Part shown: in pieces, positions 1 to 9,553 of the stretch
Position numbering within the stretch: position 1 is the first letter of the stretch
How the letters are laid out: the number at the start of each line of letters is the position of its first letter
Notes under the pieces: model-generated
The model's input: only the letters and a program-made list of their open reading frames with translations
The model's database searches: none
Told to the model about the DNA's origin: nothing
DNA from: JAVEDQ01 sp035468175
Lineage (GTDB): Bacteria > Actinomycetota > Actinomycetes > Frankiales > Frankiaceae
Length of the DNA stretch: 25,520 nt
Direction of reading: 5' to 3'
NCBI GenBank assembly: GCA_035468175.1
Contig: DATITC010000024.1
Coordinates: 1 to 25,520, forward strand
Position numbers and translations under genes: made by a program

Positions 1-248
1 TGGCCGACGAATTCGCCGAGCGCCGGTCGCGCGGAGGGATGGTCCACGGGGTCGTCACCCAGGACCGGGAGGACCCGAACCTCTACCGCACGGTCATCGA
101 GTTCCCCTCCTACGAGGTGGCGATGGAGACCTCGAACAGTCCCGAGGTGAGCGAGTTCGCCGCGCGGATGGCGGCGCTGTGCGACGGTCCGCCGACCTTC
201 CGCAACCTCGACGTCATCCACTCGATGGTCCCTGTCGCCGTCAGGTGA
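1..248 (+). CDS. 3' end of a small alpha/beta-barrel-like protein (partial)
   Basis: The reading frame is open from the left edge (first full codon at base 3) to TGA at 246-248, so the start is outside the window. The visible 81 residues include an ATG at 39, but the frame continues upstream of it with ordinary actinobacterial codons, so 39 is probably internal. The segment containing VIEFPSYEVAMETSN followed by EFAARMAALCDGPPTF resembles the C-terminal half of small dimeric alpha/beta-barrel (ABM-like) proteins, in which an aromatic beta strand precedes a helix. No catalytic residue can be named. The family call is an inference from pattern memory; 'hypothetical protein' is the safe label. 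Confidence 0.6.
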   Translation, partial: ADEFAERRSRGGMVHGVVTQDREDPNLYRTVIEFPSYEVAMETSNSPEVSEFAARMAALCDGPPTFRNLDVIHSMVPVAVR

Positions 249-329
249 GGTCGGACGCGATCCGCACCGCAGGCTCTCCGACCTGAGAGACTGAGCCGTC
301 CCGGTCCACCTACGCCCGAGGAGGTCGAG

Positions 330-851
330 ATGGCTGGTCTCGCCGTCGGCTTGTTCTTCCTCGTGTTCTTCGCCGCGATGATCGGCGGGCTCGTCTTCTG
401 GATCATGAAGATCGTCGAAGTCGCGCAGATCCCGGAACCGCAGTACCGGGCGGCCGGGACCGACAAGACGGTGTGGGTCCTCGTCGTGGTGCTCGTCGGC
501 TGGGTCGGCGCCCTCATCTGGCAGTTCGCCAAACGGGAGGACGTGCTGCGCGCCCGCGGGCTGCTCGGTGCCGGGCCGGGGGGTCCCGGGCCCGGCGGCT
601 TCGGTTACGGTCCCGGGCCGGTCGGCATCGGCTACTCGGGCGGTTCGGGCTATCCGGGCGGTCCTGGCTATGCCCAGCCGCCGACGACCCCGGCCGGTTG
701 GTATCCCGAACCCGGCACCGGGTGGTTCGCCTATTGGGACGGCTACCGGTGGACCGGCGCCCGCCAACCTCCGCAGCAGCCGACCCGCGCGCTGCCCGAC
801 GATCCCCACCCGCAGCAGCACGGCCCGAGCCTGGAGAAGCGCCCGGACTGA
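330..851 (+). CDS. PLDc_N / DUF2510 two-TM membrane protein
   Basis: This 173-residue membrane protein has three parts. Residues 4-27 and 47-66 are two hydrophobic helices with the IPEPQYRAAGTDKTVWV linker typical of the phospholipase-D-nuclease N-terminal (PLDc_N) membrane domain. Residues 80-117 are a Gly/Pro/Tyr-rich low-complexity linker. Residues 122-146 carry GWYPEPG...YWDGYRWTG, the DUF2510 tryptophan motif common in actinobacterial membrane proteins. There is no HKD phospholipase catalytic motif, so enzymatic activity is not expected. The ATG at 330 is preceded by GAGGAG at 318-323, which supports this start. The MFS gene follows 29 bases downstream. Role unknown; such proteins are thought to be envelope-associated. 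Confidence 0.85.
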   Translation: MAGLAVGLFFLVFFAAMIGGLVFWIMKIVEVAQIPEPQYRAAGTDKTVWVLVVVLVGWVGALIWQFAKREDVLRARGLLGAGPGGPGPGGFGYGPGPVGIGYSGGSGYPGGPGYAQPPTTPAGWYPEPGTGWFAYWDGYRWTGARQPPQQPTRALPDDPHPQQHGPSLEKRPD

Positions 852-880
852 GCCGCTGCCGTGGTAGCCGGGGGGTGCAC

Positions 881-2320
881 GTGGCCGAGCTGACCCGGCA
901 GCGGCGGGTGCTGGTGCTCGCCATCTGCTGTATGAGCCTGCTGATGGTCGGGCTCGACAACACCATCATCAACGTGGCGCTGCCGTCGATCGGCCGCGAA
1001 CTGTCGGCCTCGACGTCGGGGCTCCAGTGGACCGTCGACGCGTACACGCTTGTCCTGGCCAGCCTGCTCATGCTGTCCGGGTCGACGGCGGACCGGCTGG
1101 GTCGCCGCCGCATCTTCCTCGTTGGGCTGACGCTGTTCGCCCTCGGTTCCCTGCTCTGCAGCGTCGCGCCGGGACTCGGCTGGCTGGTCGCGTTCCGCAT
1201 GCTGCAGGCGGTCGGCGGTTCGATGCTCAACCCGGTGGCGATGAGCATCATCACCAACGTCTTCACCGACTCCCGCGAACGCGCACAGGCCATCGGCGTC
1301 TGGGGCGGCACGATCGGCATCAGCCTCGCCCTCGGCCCGATCCTCGGTGGCTTGCTCGTCGAGACGATCGGCTGGCGGTCGATCTTCTGGATCAATGTGC
1401 CGGTCGCGCTGGCGGCGATCGTGCTGACCACCCGCTACGTTCCGGAGTCGCGCGCAGCACACGCGCGCCGCGTCGACCCGGTCGGGCAGCTTCTGGTCCT
1501 GACGCTGTTCGCCAGCCTTACCTACGCCATCATCGAAGGTCCGAACCAGGGCTGGACCTCGGTGGCGACCTTGGCGGTGTTCGGCGTCGCGCTGGCCGCA
1601 CTGCTGGGGCTGCTCTTCTACGAGCCGCGGCGGGCCGAGCCGCTGATCCAGTTGCAGTTCTTCCGCAGCGCCCCGTTCTCCGGCGCCACCGTCATCGCCG
1701 TCTCGGCGTTCGCCGCGCTCGGCGGGTTCCTCTTCCTGAACACGCTCTACCTGCAGCAGGCGCGCGGGTTCAGTGCGTTGCACGCCGGCTTGCTCACGCT
1801 GCCGCTCGCTGCGATGACCGCCGTGTTCGCGCCGATCTCCGGCCGTTTGGTCGGCCGCAGCGGTCCGCGCCTGCCCCTGTTCGTGGCGGGGGTGGCGGTT
1901 ACGGCGAGCAGCCTGATGCTCATGCGTTTGGGTCCGGCGACGTCGACGCTGTACCTGGCGGCGTCGTACGTGGTCTTCGGGCTCGGGTTCGGGATGGTCA
2001 ACGCGCCGATCACCAACGCGGCGGTCTCCGGCATGCCACGCTCCCAGGCCGGCGTCGCCGCGGCGGTGGCTTCCACCAGCCGACAGCTCGGCCAGTCGCT
2101 CGGCGTCGCCGTCGTCGGCGCCCTGGCCGCGGCCGGGGTGGCGAGCTCGCACGCCAACATCGCAGACAGCCGCATCGGCTGGATCCTCACCGCCGGCTGC
2201 GGTCTGATCATCTTGATCGTCGGCCTGGTCACCTCGTCGGGGTGGGCCCGCGGGACCGCCGAGCGCACCGCGGCCGACATCGGCGAGGTCGAGCCGGACC
2301 CGCTGCCGATGGCCGCCTGA
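881..2320 (+). CDS. MFS transporter, DHA2 (14-TM) family
   Basis: This is a predicted proton-coupled drug or metabolite exporter in the cytoplasmic membrane. Fourteen hydrophobic segments can be counted. GLDNTIINVALPSIG near the N-terminus is the DHA2 motif D1. GSTADRLGRRR between TM2 and TM3 is the MFS motif A. GPILGGLLVETIGWRSIFWI is the antiporter motif C followed by the usual TM6 entry. I place the start at GTG 881, five bases after a G-run (870-875), giving 479 residues, normal for the family. GTG 875 is in frame but sits on the G-run. The same frame is open further upstream, but that part overlaps the DUF2510 gene and reads as Arg-rich shadow. The substrate cannot be read from sequence. 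Confidence 0.9.
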   Translation: MAELTRQRRVLVLAICCMSLLMVGLDNTIINVALPSIGRELSASTSGLQWTVDAYTLVLASLLMLSGSTADRLGRRRIFLVGLTLFALGSLLCSVAPGLGWLVAFRMLQAVGGSMLNPVAMSIITNVFTDSRERAQAIGVWGGTIGISLALGPILGGLLVETIGWRSIFWINVPVALAAIVLTTRYVPESRAAHARRVDPVGQLLVLTLFASLTYAIIEGPNQGWTSVATLAVFGVALAALLGLLFYEPRRAEPLIQLQFFRSAPFSGATVIAVSAFAALGGFLFLNTLYLQQARGFSALHAGLLTLPLAAMTAVFAPISGRLVGRSGPRLPLFVAGVAVTASSLMLMRLGPATSTLYLAASYVVFGLGFGMVNAPITNAAVSGMPRSQAGVAAAVASTSRQLGQSLGVAVVGALAAAGVASSHANIADSRIGWILTAGCGLIILIVGLVTSSGWARGTAERTAADIGEVEPDPLPMAA

Positions 2321-2526
2321 CGGGCTGGTCTGCCGAGCTAGTTCGCTCGATGCAGCGGGAGCGACGCGCGACGAAGGCCGTGACCTGAGGGCGCCAGGGT
2401 TTCGTCCGTGACCGACATCAGCTCGGCTGTAAGGACGAAAGCCGATCCGATGTGGACCCGAGGAGAAACCGTGGTGCCCCCCGGGCTGCGCGACGCATGG
2501 CTCGCAGCACGCCCGCGACCGCGCGG
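2321..2526. other. Convergent intergenic spacer with RNA hairpin
   Basis: This 206-base spacer lies between the converging MFS and glgX stop codons. It holds a perfect 8-bp inverted repeat, TTTCGTCC (2400-2407) with GGACGAAA (2433-2440). A 6-bp stem, TCGGCT (2423-2428) with AGCCGA (2440-2445), overlaps it and has the second arm of the first stem in its loop. The two could alternate or nearly form a pseudoknot. GAGGAG at 2460-2465 stands five bases before GTG 2471, but the ORF it would open runs antisense into glgX. The simplest reading is a terminator region without a U-tract. No recognised riboswitch class matched. Confidence 0.45.
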
Positions 2527-4665
<2,139 letters not shown>

Positions 4666-4676
4666 GGGCCCGACGG

Positions 4677-5615
4677 CTATTCGGAGGTCTTGAGTGCCGT
4701 CGGGACGTGCCTGGCCCGGCGTCGCCGCTCCGGCGGGAACACGTCCGCCAGCGACTGACCCGGTCCGATCCGGACGGCGGCCGGCCGCGGTTCCCCGCGC
4801 CGGACGCGCTCGAGGAGGGCGTGGACGACCAGCGCGTCCCGAAGGGTCGCTGCGAACTCCTCCGGGTGGTTGATCATCCAGCCGTGCCGGCCGCTCACGA
4901 CATCCGGGCCTAGCGGGCCGGTCACTCTCGCGAGCCGCCCGGGCATGATCAGCCGGTCCTGGTCCCCCCACACGAAGAGCACGGGGAGCCCGGAGTCGAC
5001 CAACTCCGCCACCTCGTCGGCGAGGTCGGCGGTCAGCGCGAGGATGCCGGCGCTGGCGAGCTGGAACGGGTGCCGGGAGAGGTTGGGGACGAAGTCCCGC
5101 AGCACCTGGCCGAGCAGCCGGCCGGTCGCGCGGCTCGGCCACCACTCCCGGGGGTCGAGCTCGGTCAACGCGCCCGCGGCCCAGAACAGCCAGCTGGCCC
5201 GGCGGAGCCCGCTGCGGTCGGGAGCGCCGCCGACCGGGTTGACCACGGTCACGGCACGCACCAGGTCGGGGCGGTCGAGCGCCAGCCGCAGGGCGATGCC
5301 CCCGCCGAGGCTGTGGCCGACGACGAAGACCGGCCGGTCGGGATCGAGCTGGTCGAGCAGGGCGGCGATCCGGAGGGCGTAGTCGTGGAGCCCGGCGCGG
5401 AGCCCCAGGGCCGCGCTCCCGCCGAAGCCGGGCAGGCTCGGCGCGATCACCCGGACGCCGGCGGCGCACAGTCGCAGCACCGCATCCGCGTAGGTGCGTG
5501 GAGTGAGCCCCCAGCCGTGGAGGAACAACAGCGGGTCGCCCTCGCCCGCTTCCATGAGCTCCATCGGGGCGCCGTCCACCTCGAGCCGGCGCCACCGCGG
5601 GGTGGGCAGCGTCAC
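4677..5615 (-). CDS. Alpha/beta-fold hydrolase
   Basis: A 312-residue alpha/beta hydrolase. FLHGWGL (31-37) is the oxyanion-hole HGW motif, GHSLGGG carries nucleophile S102, WGDQDRL has the acid at D218 or D220, and GRHGWMINHPEEF carries H244. The C-terminal 40 residues are Arg-rich and not part of the fold. The proposed start is GTG 5615 because the following VTLPTPRWRRLEVDGAPMEL is the normal N-terminal strand of the family. No strong Shine-Dalgarno sequence is visible, and the frame stays open upstream as low-complexity Arg/Pro sequence. It is 11 bases upstream of glgX, so a shared operon is likely. Substrate unknown: an esterase or lipase acting on acyl groups is plausible but unproven. 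Confidence 0.88.
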   Translation of the reverse strand: MTLPTPRWRRLEVDGAPMELMEAGEGDPLLFLHGWGLTPRTYADAVLRLCAAGVRVIAPSLPGFGGSAALGLRAGLHDYALRIAALLDQLDPDRPVFVVGHSLGGGIALRLALDRPDLVRAVTVVNPVGGAPDRSGLRRASWLFWAAGALTELDPREWWPSRATGRLLGQVLRDFVPNLSRHPFQLASAGILALTADLADEVAELVDSGLPVLFVWGDQDRLIMPGRLARVTGPLGPDVVSGRHGWMINHPEEFAATLRDALVVHALLERVRRGEPRPAAVRIGPGQSLADVFPPERRRRARHVPTALKTSE

Positions 5616-5721
5616 AGCGGCTGCGCGGTGCTCGGCAACATGCGGGAAGCCTAGTGGACCGTTACGTGCCCACGGTCGATCGTTGGTGCGGGTGATCGAC
5701 GGTGCGCGCCGAGGTCGGGGA

Positions 5722-5784
5722 AACGCTGCCCGGAGAGATCGGGGAGCCCGGATTCCGCGGTGTGCGCACGTTCCGGGCAGCGTT
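5722..5784. repeat. 13-bp perfect inverted repeat, 37-base loop
   Basis: AACGCTGCCCGGA (5722-5734) is exactly complementary to TCCGGGCAGCGTT (5772-5784). The loop is long and itself contains GTGTGCGCAC. It lies between the stop of the membrane-protein gene (5822, minus strand) and the start of the hydrolase (5615, minus strand). It could be a terminator, a leader structure or a paired protein-binding site. There is no T-tract on either side. Confidence 0.6.
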
Positions 5785-5790
5785 GGGCCG

Positions 5791-5820
5791 CCCGGCGCGG
5801 CCCGGCGCGGCCCGGCGCCG
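5791..5820. repeat. 10-bp tandem repeat, three copies
   Basis: CCCGGCGCGG at 5791-5800 and 5801-5810, then CCCGGCGCCG at 5811-5820. The array ends just before the minus-strand stop codon of the membrane protein at 5822. It is a short GC-only array, a likely slippage product. Confidence 0.85.
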
Positions 5821-5821
5821 A

Positions 5822-6514
5822 TCAGGACCTCAGGGCTCCGGCGCGTAGCTCGCGTGTCACCTTCTCGAGGGCGTCCGGCGGCACCCCCTTGGCCGACGTC
5901 CCGCCGACGATGGAGCTCGACTTCCACAGGCAGCGACTTCCGTCCGCCGTTGCGCCGCAGGTCAGCGATCCGCCGCGTCCCTCGTAGTCGATGTCGCCGG
6001 ATACCGACGGCGGGAGGAGCTGGGCCACGACGTCCACCGGCAACTCGGTGCTGAAGCCCGCCACGAACAGCACGAGGTTCGGGCCGCGGTAGTAGCGCGC
6101 CGAGGGGCCGGTCGCCCCCGCCGCTTCGAACCGTCCGGCGAGTTGCTCGGTCTCGCTCGTCGGCGGCTGCAGGACGTAGCCCGCGACCTGGTCGTTGAGG
6201 CGCACCTGCGGCGGGCCGCGGAGCACGTCGCAGCCGTAGGCGAGCAGTCCGGTCAGCACGGTGACGACCACCAGTCCGACCAGGGCGCGCAGCACCTTGC
6301 GGCGGTTCTGTTCGCGGTCCTGGGTCCAGGAACCCCAGGCGCGCTTCGTCTCCTCGACCTTGCGGCCGGAGTCCCGGACGAACTCCTCGTACTCGTCGTC
6401 GTCGAACTCGCTCTGGTGCGGGATCTTGGCGCGCTGGGGTTCGTCGCCCTCATCGAGCGGCTCGACGCCGTCACGTCGGCCGTCGTCGGCACCTCCGGTC
6501 GCGGCGTCGGTCAC
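5822..6514 (-). CDS. Single-pass membrane protein of unknown function
   Basis: A 230-residue protein I do not recognise. Residues 1-70 are hydrophilic and acidic (SEFDDDEYEEFVRDSG), ending in a basic stretch. Residues 76-93 (LRALVGLVVVTVLTGLLA) form one transmembrane helix. Residues 100-230 form an exported domain with a cysteine pair (LTCGATADGSRCLW) that could make a disulfide. C95 after the helix is not in a good lipobox, since AYGC lacks Leu at -3. The charge pattern suggests the N-terminus is inside. GTG 6514 is preferred; GTG 6520, two codons upstream, is equally possible and neither has a clear ribosome-binding site. It is divergent from the crotonase gene across about 69 bases. Confidence 0.75.
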   Translation of the reverse strand: MTDAATGGADDGRRDGVEPLDEGDEPQRAKIPHQSEFDDDEYEEFVRDSGRKVEETKRAWGSWTQDREQNRRKVLRALVGLVVVTVLTGLLAYGCDVLRGPPQVRLNDQVAGYVLQPPTSETEQLAGRFEAAGATGPSARYYRGPNLVLFVAGFSTELPVDVVAQLLPPSVSGDIDYEGRGGSLTCGATADGSRCLWKSSSIVGGTSAKGVPPDALEKVTRELRAGALRS

Positions 6515-6544
6515 GCCCACCAGGGTGTCACGGCACGCGGCCAG

Positions 6545-6550
6545 TAAGTT
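6545..6550 (+). promoter_or_regulatory. Candidate -10 element for the crotonase gene
   Basis: TAAGTT fits the actinobacterial -10 consensus TANNNT and lies in the short divergent spacer upstream of the enoyl-CoA hydratase. A start point about seven bases downstream would fall near 6557 and give a 27-base leader containing GGGAG (6573-6577). No convincing -35 box was identified, so this is a weak call. Confidence 0.3.
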
Positions 6551-6583
6551 TGAGCATCTGTGATCGACCGATGGGAGCGCCGA

Positions 6584-7360
6584 GTGGAGTACGTCCGGAT
6601 CGAGGTGGAGGACCGGGTCGCGACCGTCCGGCTCGACCGCCCTCCCATGAACGCGTTGAGCCGGGCCCTGCAGGACGAGTTGCGCGAGGCCGCACTCGAG
6701 GTCGGCAGTCGCGAGGACGTCCGCGCCGTCGTTGTCTACGGCGGCGAGAAGGTGTTCGCCGCCGGCGCGGACATCAAGGAGATGTCGACGCTCACCGCGG
6801 GCGACATGGCCGCGAACGGCACGCGCCTGCAGGACGCCTTCACCGAGCTGGCCCGTATCCCGAAGCCGGTCGTCGCCGCGATCACGGGCTATGCGCTCGG
6901 CGGCGGCCTCGAACTCGCGATGACGGCCGACTTCCGCGTGGCCGGCGACAACGTTCGCGTCGGTCAGCCGGAGATCCTGCTCGGCATCATCCCGGGCGCG
7001 GGCGGTACGCAGCGGCTCACCCGCCTGGTCGGCCCCGCCAAGGCGAAGGACCTCATCTTCACCGGCCGGCACGTGCGCGCGGCCGAAGCGCTCGAGATCG
7101 GGCTCATCGACAAGGTCGTTGCCCCCGACGACGTCTACGCCGAGTCGGTCGCGCTGGCCCGCAGGTTCGTCGACGGTCCGGCCGTCGCGCTGCGGGCGGC
7201 GAAGCAGGCGGTTGACGACGGGCTCAACATGAGTCTCGCCGACGGGCTGCGTCTCGAGTCGGCGCTGTTCGCCGGCCTCTTCGGGACCGAGGACCAGTCG
7301 ATCGGGATGGCCAGCTTCCTCGAGAACGGCCCCGGCAAGGCCGGGTTCGTCGGCCGCTGA
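6584..7360 (+). CDS. Enoyl-CoA hydratase / crotonase family
   Basis: Predicted cytoplasmic crotonase that hydrates 2-enoyl-CoA in beta-oxidation. The 258-residue length is standard. FAAGADIKEM (58-67) forms the oxyanion hole and CoA pocket. ALGGGLELAM contains E110 and GQPEILLGIIPGAGGTQRLTRLVG contains E130, the two catalytic glutamates of true hydratases, so hydratase activity is likely rather than another crotonase reaction. GTG 6584 is chosen because GGGAG ends six bases upstream; GTG 6560 would add eight residues. By position it resembles mycobacterial echA17, but that is memory of synteny only. A role with the EtfAB pair at 15.7 kb in fatty-acid oxidation is plausible. Confidence 0.92.
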   Translation: MEYVRIEVEDRVATVRLDRPPMNALSRALQDELREAALEVGSREDVRAVVVYGGEKVFAAGADIKEMSTLTAGDMAANGTRLQDAFTELARIPKPVVAAITGYALGGGLELAMTADFRVAGDNVRVGQPEILLGIIPGAGGTQRLTRLVGPAKAKDLIFTGRHVRAAEALEIGLIDKVVAPDDVYAESVALARRFVDGPAVALRAAKQAVDDGLNMSLADGLRLESALFAGLFGTEDQSIGMASFLENGPGKAGFVGR

Positions 7361-7404
7361 GCCGTCGACCGAACGTTGCAACAGTTGTTGGTGAAGGAGA
7401 CTCC

Positions 7405-8451
7405 ATGACCACCGAGCGCACGCTGCCCGACGCCCCGGACCGAAGCGTCCGGGGCGATGAGGTGCCGAGCGTGCCGCCCCCCGCGCCGGCCACCCGCCAG
7501 GAGGTCGAGGCGGCGCGCTCCGACCCCAAGCAGGCCAACATCCTGTACCACGACTGGGAGGCCAGCACCTACGACGAGAAGTGGTCGATCTCGTACGACG
7601 AGCGGTGCATCGACTACGCCCGGGACCGCTTCGAGCTGGTCGGCGGCCGGGACGGCTGGCCCTACGCGACGGCCCTCGAGCTCGGCTGCGGCACCGGCTT
7701 CTTCTCGCTGAACCTCGTGTCCGGCGGGGTCATCGCACCCGATGGGCTCGCGGTCACCGACATCAGTCCCGGCATGGTGAAGGTCGCCGTCCGCAACGCG
7801 AAGAATCTCGGGTTCGAGGTCGACGGTCGCGTCGCCGACGCCGAGCGCCTGCCGTTCGACGACAATTCGTTTGACCTCGTGGTCGGGCACGCCGTGCTGC
7901 ACCACATCCCGGACCTCGACCAGACGATGCAGGAGATCCTCCGGGTGCTGAAGCCTGGTGGCCGGTTCGTCTTCGCAGGGGAGCCGACGCGGCACGGCGA
8001 GTACCTCGCCCGGCGCCTCTCCCGGCTCACGTGGTGGGCCACCACCAACGTGACCCGCCTGCCCGGGCTGCACGACTGGCGCCGGCCGCAGGGGGAGCTC
8101 GACGAGTCCTCCGAGGCGGCAGCGCTCGAGGCCGTCGTCGACCTGCACACGTTCCCCCCGGCAGACCTCGTCGCGCTCGGGCGACGGGCCGGCGCCGTCG
8201 ACGTCCGGGTCGAGACCGAAGAGCTGACGGCCTCGTGGTTCGGCTGGCCGACCCGCACGTTCGAGTGCGCGGTGCGGGCCGACAAGCTCCCGACCCGCTA
8301 CTTCTTCGCGGCGTACCACGCCTGGAAGCGGCTGGCCTGGCTGGATCAGAACGTCCTGCGGCACGTCGTCCCGAAGGGCCTGTTCTACAACGCGCTGTTC
8401 AGCGGGCGGAAGCCCGCTCTAAGCACGCCGTCCGTCGGCGCGGGCACCTGA
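7405..8451 (+). CDS. SAM-dependent class I methyltransferase
   Basis: A 348-residue Rossmann-fold methyltransferase. ALELGCGTGFFSLNL (90-104) is SAM-binding motif I, VTDISPGMV the second acidic motif, and AERLPFDDNSFDLVVGHAVLHHI motif II/III of the methyltransferase-11 group. LRVLKPGGRFVFAGEP follows. The N-terminal 30 residues are Pro-rich and probably disordered, followed by ARSDPKQANILYHDWEASTYDEKW, a family signature. The C-terminal 130 residues are an accessory domain. AAGGAGA at 7393-7399 supports the ATG. The stop overlaps the acyltransferase start (TGATG), implying coupled translation. By context it may O-methylate a sugar or glycan, as proposed for neighbours of the mycobacterial methylglucose lipopolysaccharide genes; the acceptor is not shown by sequence. 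Confidence 0.9.
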   Translation: MTTERTLPDAPDRSVRGDEVPSVPPPAPATRQEVEAARSDPKQANILYHDWEASTYDEKWSISYDERCIDYARDRFELVGGRDGWPYATALELGCGTGFFSLNLVSGGVIAPDGLAVTDISPGMVKVAVRNAKNLGFEVDGRVADAERLPFDDNSFDLVVGHAVLHHIPDLDQTMQEILRVLKPGGRFVFAGEPTRHGEYLARRLSRLTWWATTNVTRLPGLHDWRRPQGELDESSEAAALEAVVDLHTFPPADLVALGRRAGAVDVRVETEELTASWFGWPTRTFECAVRADKLPTRYFFAAYHAWKRLAWLDQNVLRHVVPKGLFYNALFSGRKPALSTPSVGAGT

Positions 8452-9536
8452 TGTCCGGCGTCCGGGCCGCGTTGCGTCGACGGACGGAGGGCCGGCCGAC
8501 GCTGACCCGCGACCCGCTCGACGCCCGCTCCGATCCTCGGCAGGCGAAGTTCTTCACGATGGGATCGTTGCGCTGGGTGCTGCGGCACCGTGCGTACACA
8601 CTCTTTTATCTGGTCCGTTACTGGCGGTTCTTCCGCTGGAAGGCGCGCAACCCGCACATCATCACCGAGGGGTTCGTCTTCCTCGGCAAGAACGTGGAGC
8701 TCTACGCGCGGAAGGGTTACGGCCGACTGATCCTCGGCAAGTGGGTGCACATCGGCAACGGCAACGCCCTGCGGGCGCACGAGGGCACCCTGCGGATCGG
8801 CGACAAGTGCGTGTTCGGCAAGGACAACACGGTCAACACCTATCTCGACATCGAATTCGGCTCGGCCACGATCGTGGCGGACTGGGTGTACGTCTGCGAT
8901 TTCGACCACGTCTTCACCAACATCAACCTCCCGATCAAGGACCAGGGCATCACCAAGTCCCCGGTGCGCATCGGGCCGGATTGCTGGCTGGGCACGAAGG
9001 TCACGGTGCTGCGCGGGACGACGATCGGCCGCGGCTGCGTGGTGGCGGCGCACTGCCTGGTCAACACCGACGTGCCCGACTTCTCGGTCGCGGTCGGCGT
9101 CCCCGTCCGCGTGGTCCGCAACCGCGTCGACGACGCGCGGGCCCGCGCTCGGCAGGATGCGATCTGGGCGGAAGAGGTCCGGCAGAAGGCGGCCCGGAAG
9201 GCTGCGGCCGCCGAACCGTCCGCCCCAGCCGTACCAGCCGAACCAGCGGCGATCAGCGACGACGACCGAAAGGTGGCCGCGCTGGCCGAGACCGATGCGC
9301 GACTCGCCGGCGTCACCGCCCCGGTCGACCCGGGGGAGCAGTCCGACCTGCCGATGGCACCGGGACCGGCGACGTCCGAAACGCGGACCGATCGTGCGGA
9401 AGCACCGACACCGTCGACTGCAGCCGGGCATGCTGCTGCCGATAACCGCGACGAGAAATCATCTACTGACCCGAACGGCAATGGCGCCGTCCAGCCGACC
9501 GGCTCCGTACCGGGGAGGGCCTCGAGCCACCCCTGA
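8451..9536 (+). CDS. Hexapeptide-repeat (LbH) O-acyltransferase
   Basis: A 361-residue protein. Residues 75-225 carry left-handed beta-helix hexapeptide repeats (IGNGNALRAHEG, IGDKCVFGKDN, VRIGPDCWLGTKVTVLRGTTIGRGCVVAAHCLV) ending in the usual VAVGVPVRVVRNR. This matches WcaF/LacA-like O-acetyl or acyltransferases that use acyl-CoA. DFDHVF with H153 is the likely catalytic histidine region. The N-terminal 70 residues are basic and aromatic (RWVLRHRAYTLFYLVRYWRFF), perhaps membrane-surface binding. Residues 250-361 are an Ala/Pro/acid low-complexity tail, much longer than usual. The ATG at 8451 overlaps the methyltransferase stop. It resembles the Rv3034c type near the MGLP genes (memory only). 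The likely job is acylation of a glycan. Confidence 0.88.
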   Translation: MSGVRAALRRRTEGRPTLTRDPLDARSDPRQAKFFTMGSLRWVLRHRAYTLFYLVRYWRFFRWKARNPHIITEGFVFLGKNVELYARKGYGRLILGKWVHIGNGNALRAHEGTLRIGDKCVFGKDNTVNTYLDIEFGSATIVADWVYVCDFDHVFTNINLPIKDQGITKSPVRIGPDCWLGTKVTVLRGTTIGRGCVVAAHCLVNTDVPDFSVAVGVPVRVVRNRVDDARARARQDAIWAEEVRQKAARKAAAAEPSAPAVPAEPAAISDDDRKVAALAETDARLAGVTAPVDPGEQSDLPMAPGPATSETRTDRAEAPTPSTAAGHAAADNRDEKSSTDPNGNGAVQPTGSVPGRASSHP

Positions 9537-9549
9537 CCCTTTCAGGGGG
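9530..9549 (+). promoter_or_regulatory. Hairpin covering stop codon and next ribosome-binding site
   Basis: CCCCTGA (9530-9536) pairs perfectly with TCAGGGG (9542-9548) around a five-base loop. The left arm contains the acyltransferase TGA. The right arm contains the AGGGGG (9544-9549) that serves GTG 9554. In mRNA the lipoprotein's ribosome-binding site would be masked until a ribosome reaches the upstream stop, a classic layout for translational coupling. The pairing is seen in sequence; the regulatory effect is inferred. Confidence 0.5.
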
Positions 9550-9553
9550 CATC

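Noticed and set aside
473..880. N-terminal extension of the MFS protein by about 136 residues
   Set aside because: Overlaps the DUF2510 gene in another frame and reads as Arg-rich sequence; GTG 881 gives the normal transporter N-terminus.
2400..2470. Known riboswitch (cyclic-di-GMP, cyclic-di-AMP or guanidine type) or hammerhead ribozyme
   Set aside because: GGACGAAAGCC recalls parts of such motifs, but the remaining conserved core is absent and no gene in the right orientation follows.
5822..6514. Lipoprotein call for the single-pass membrane protein
   Set aside because: The cysteine after the helix is in AYGC without a proper lipobox, and 75 hydrophilic residues precede the helix.
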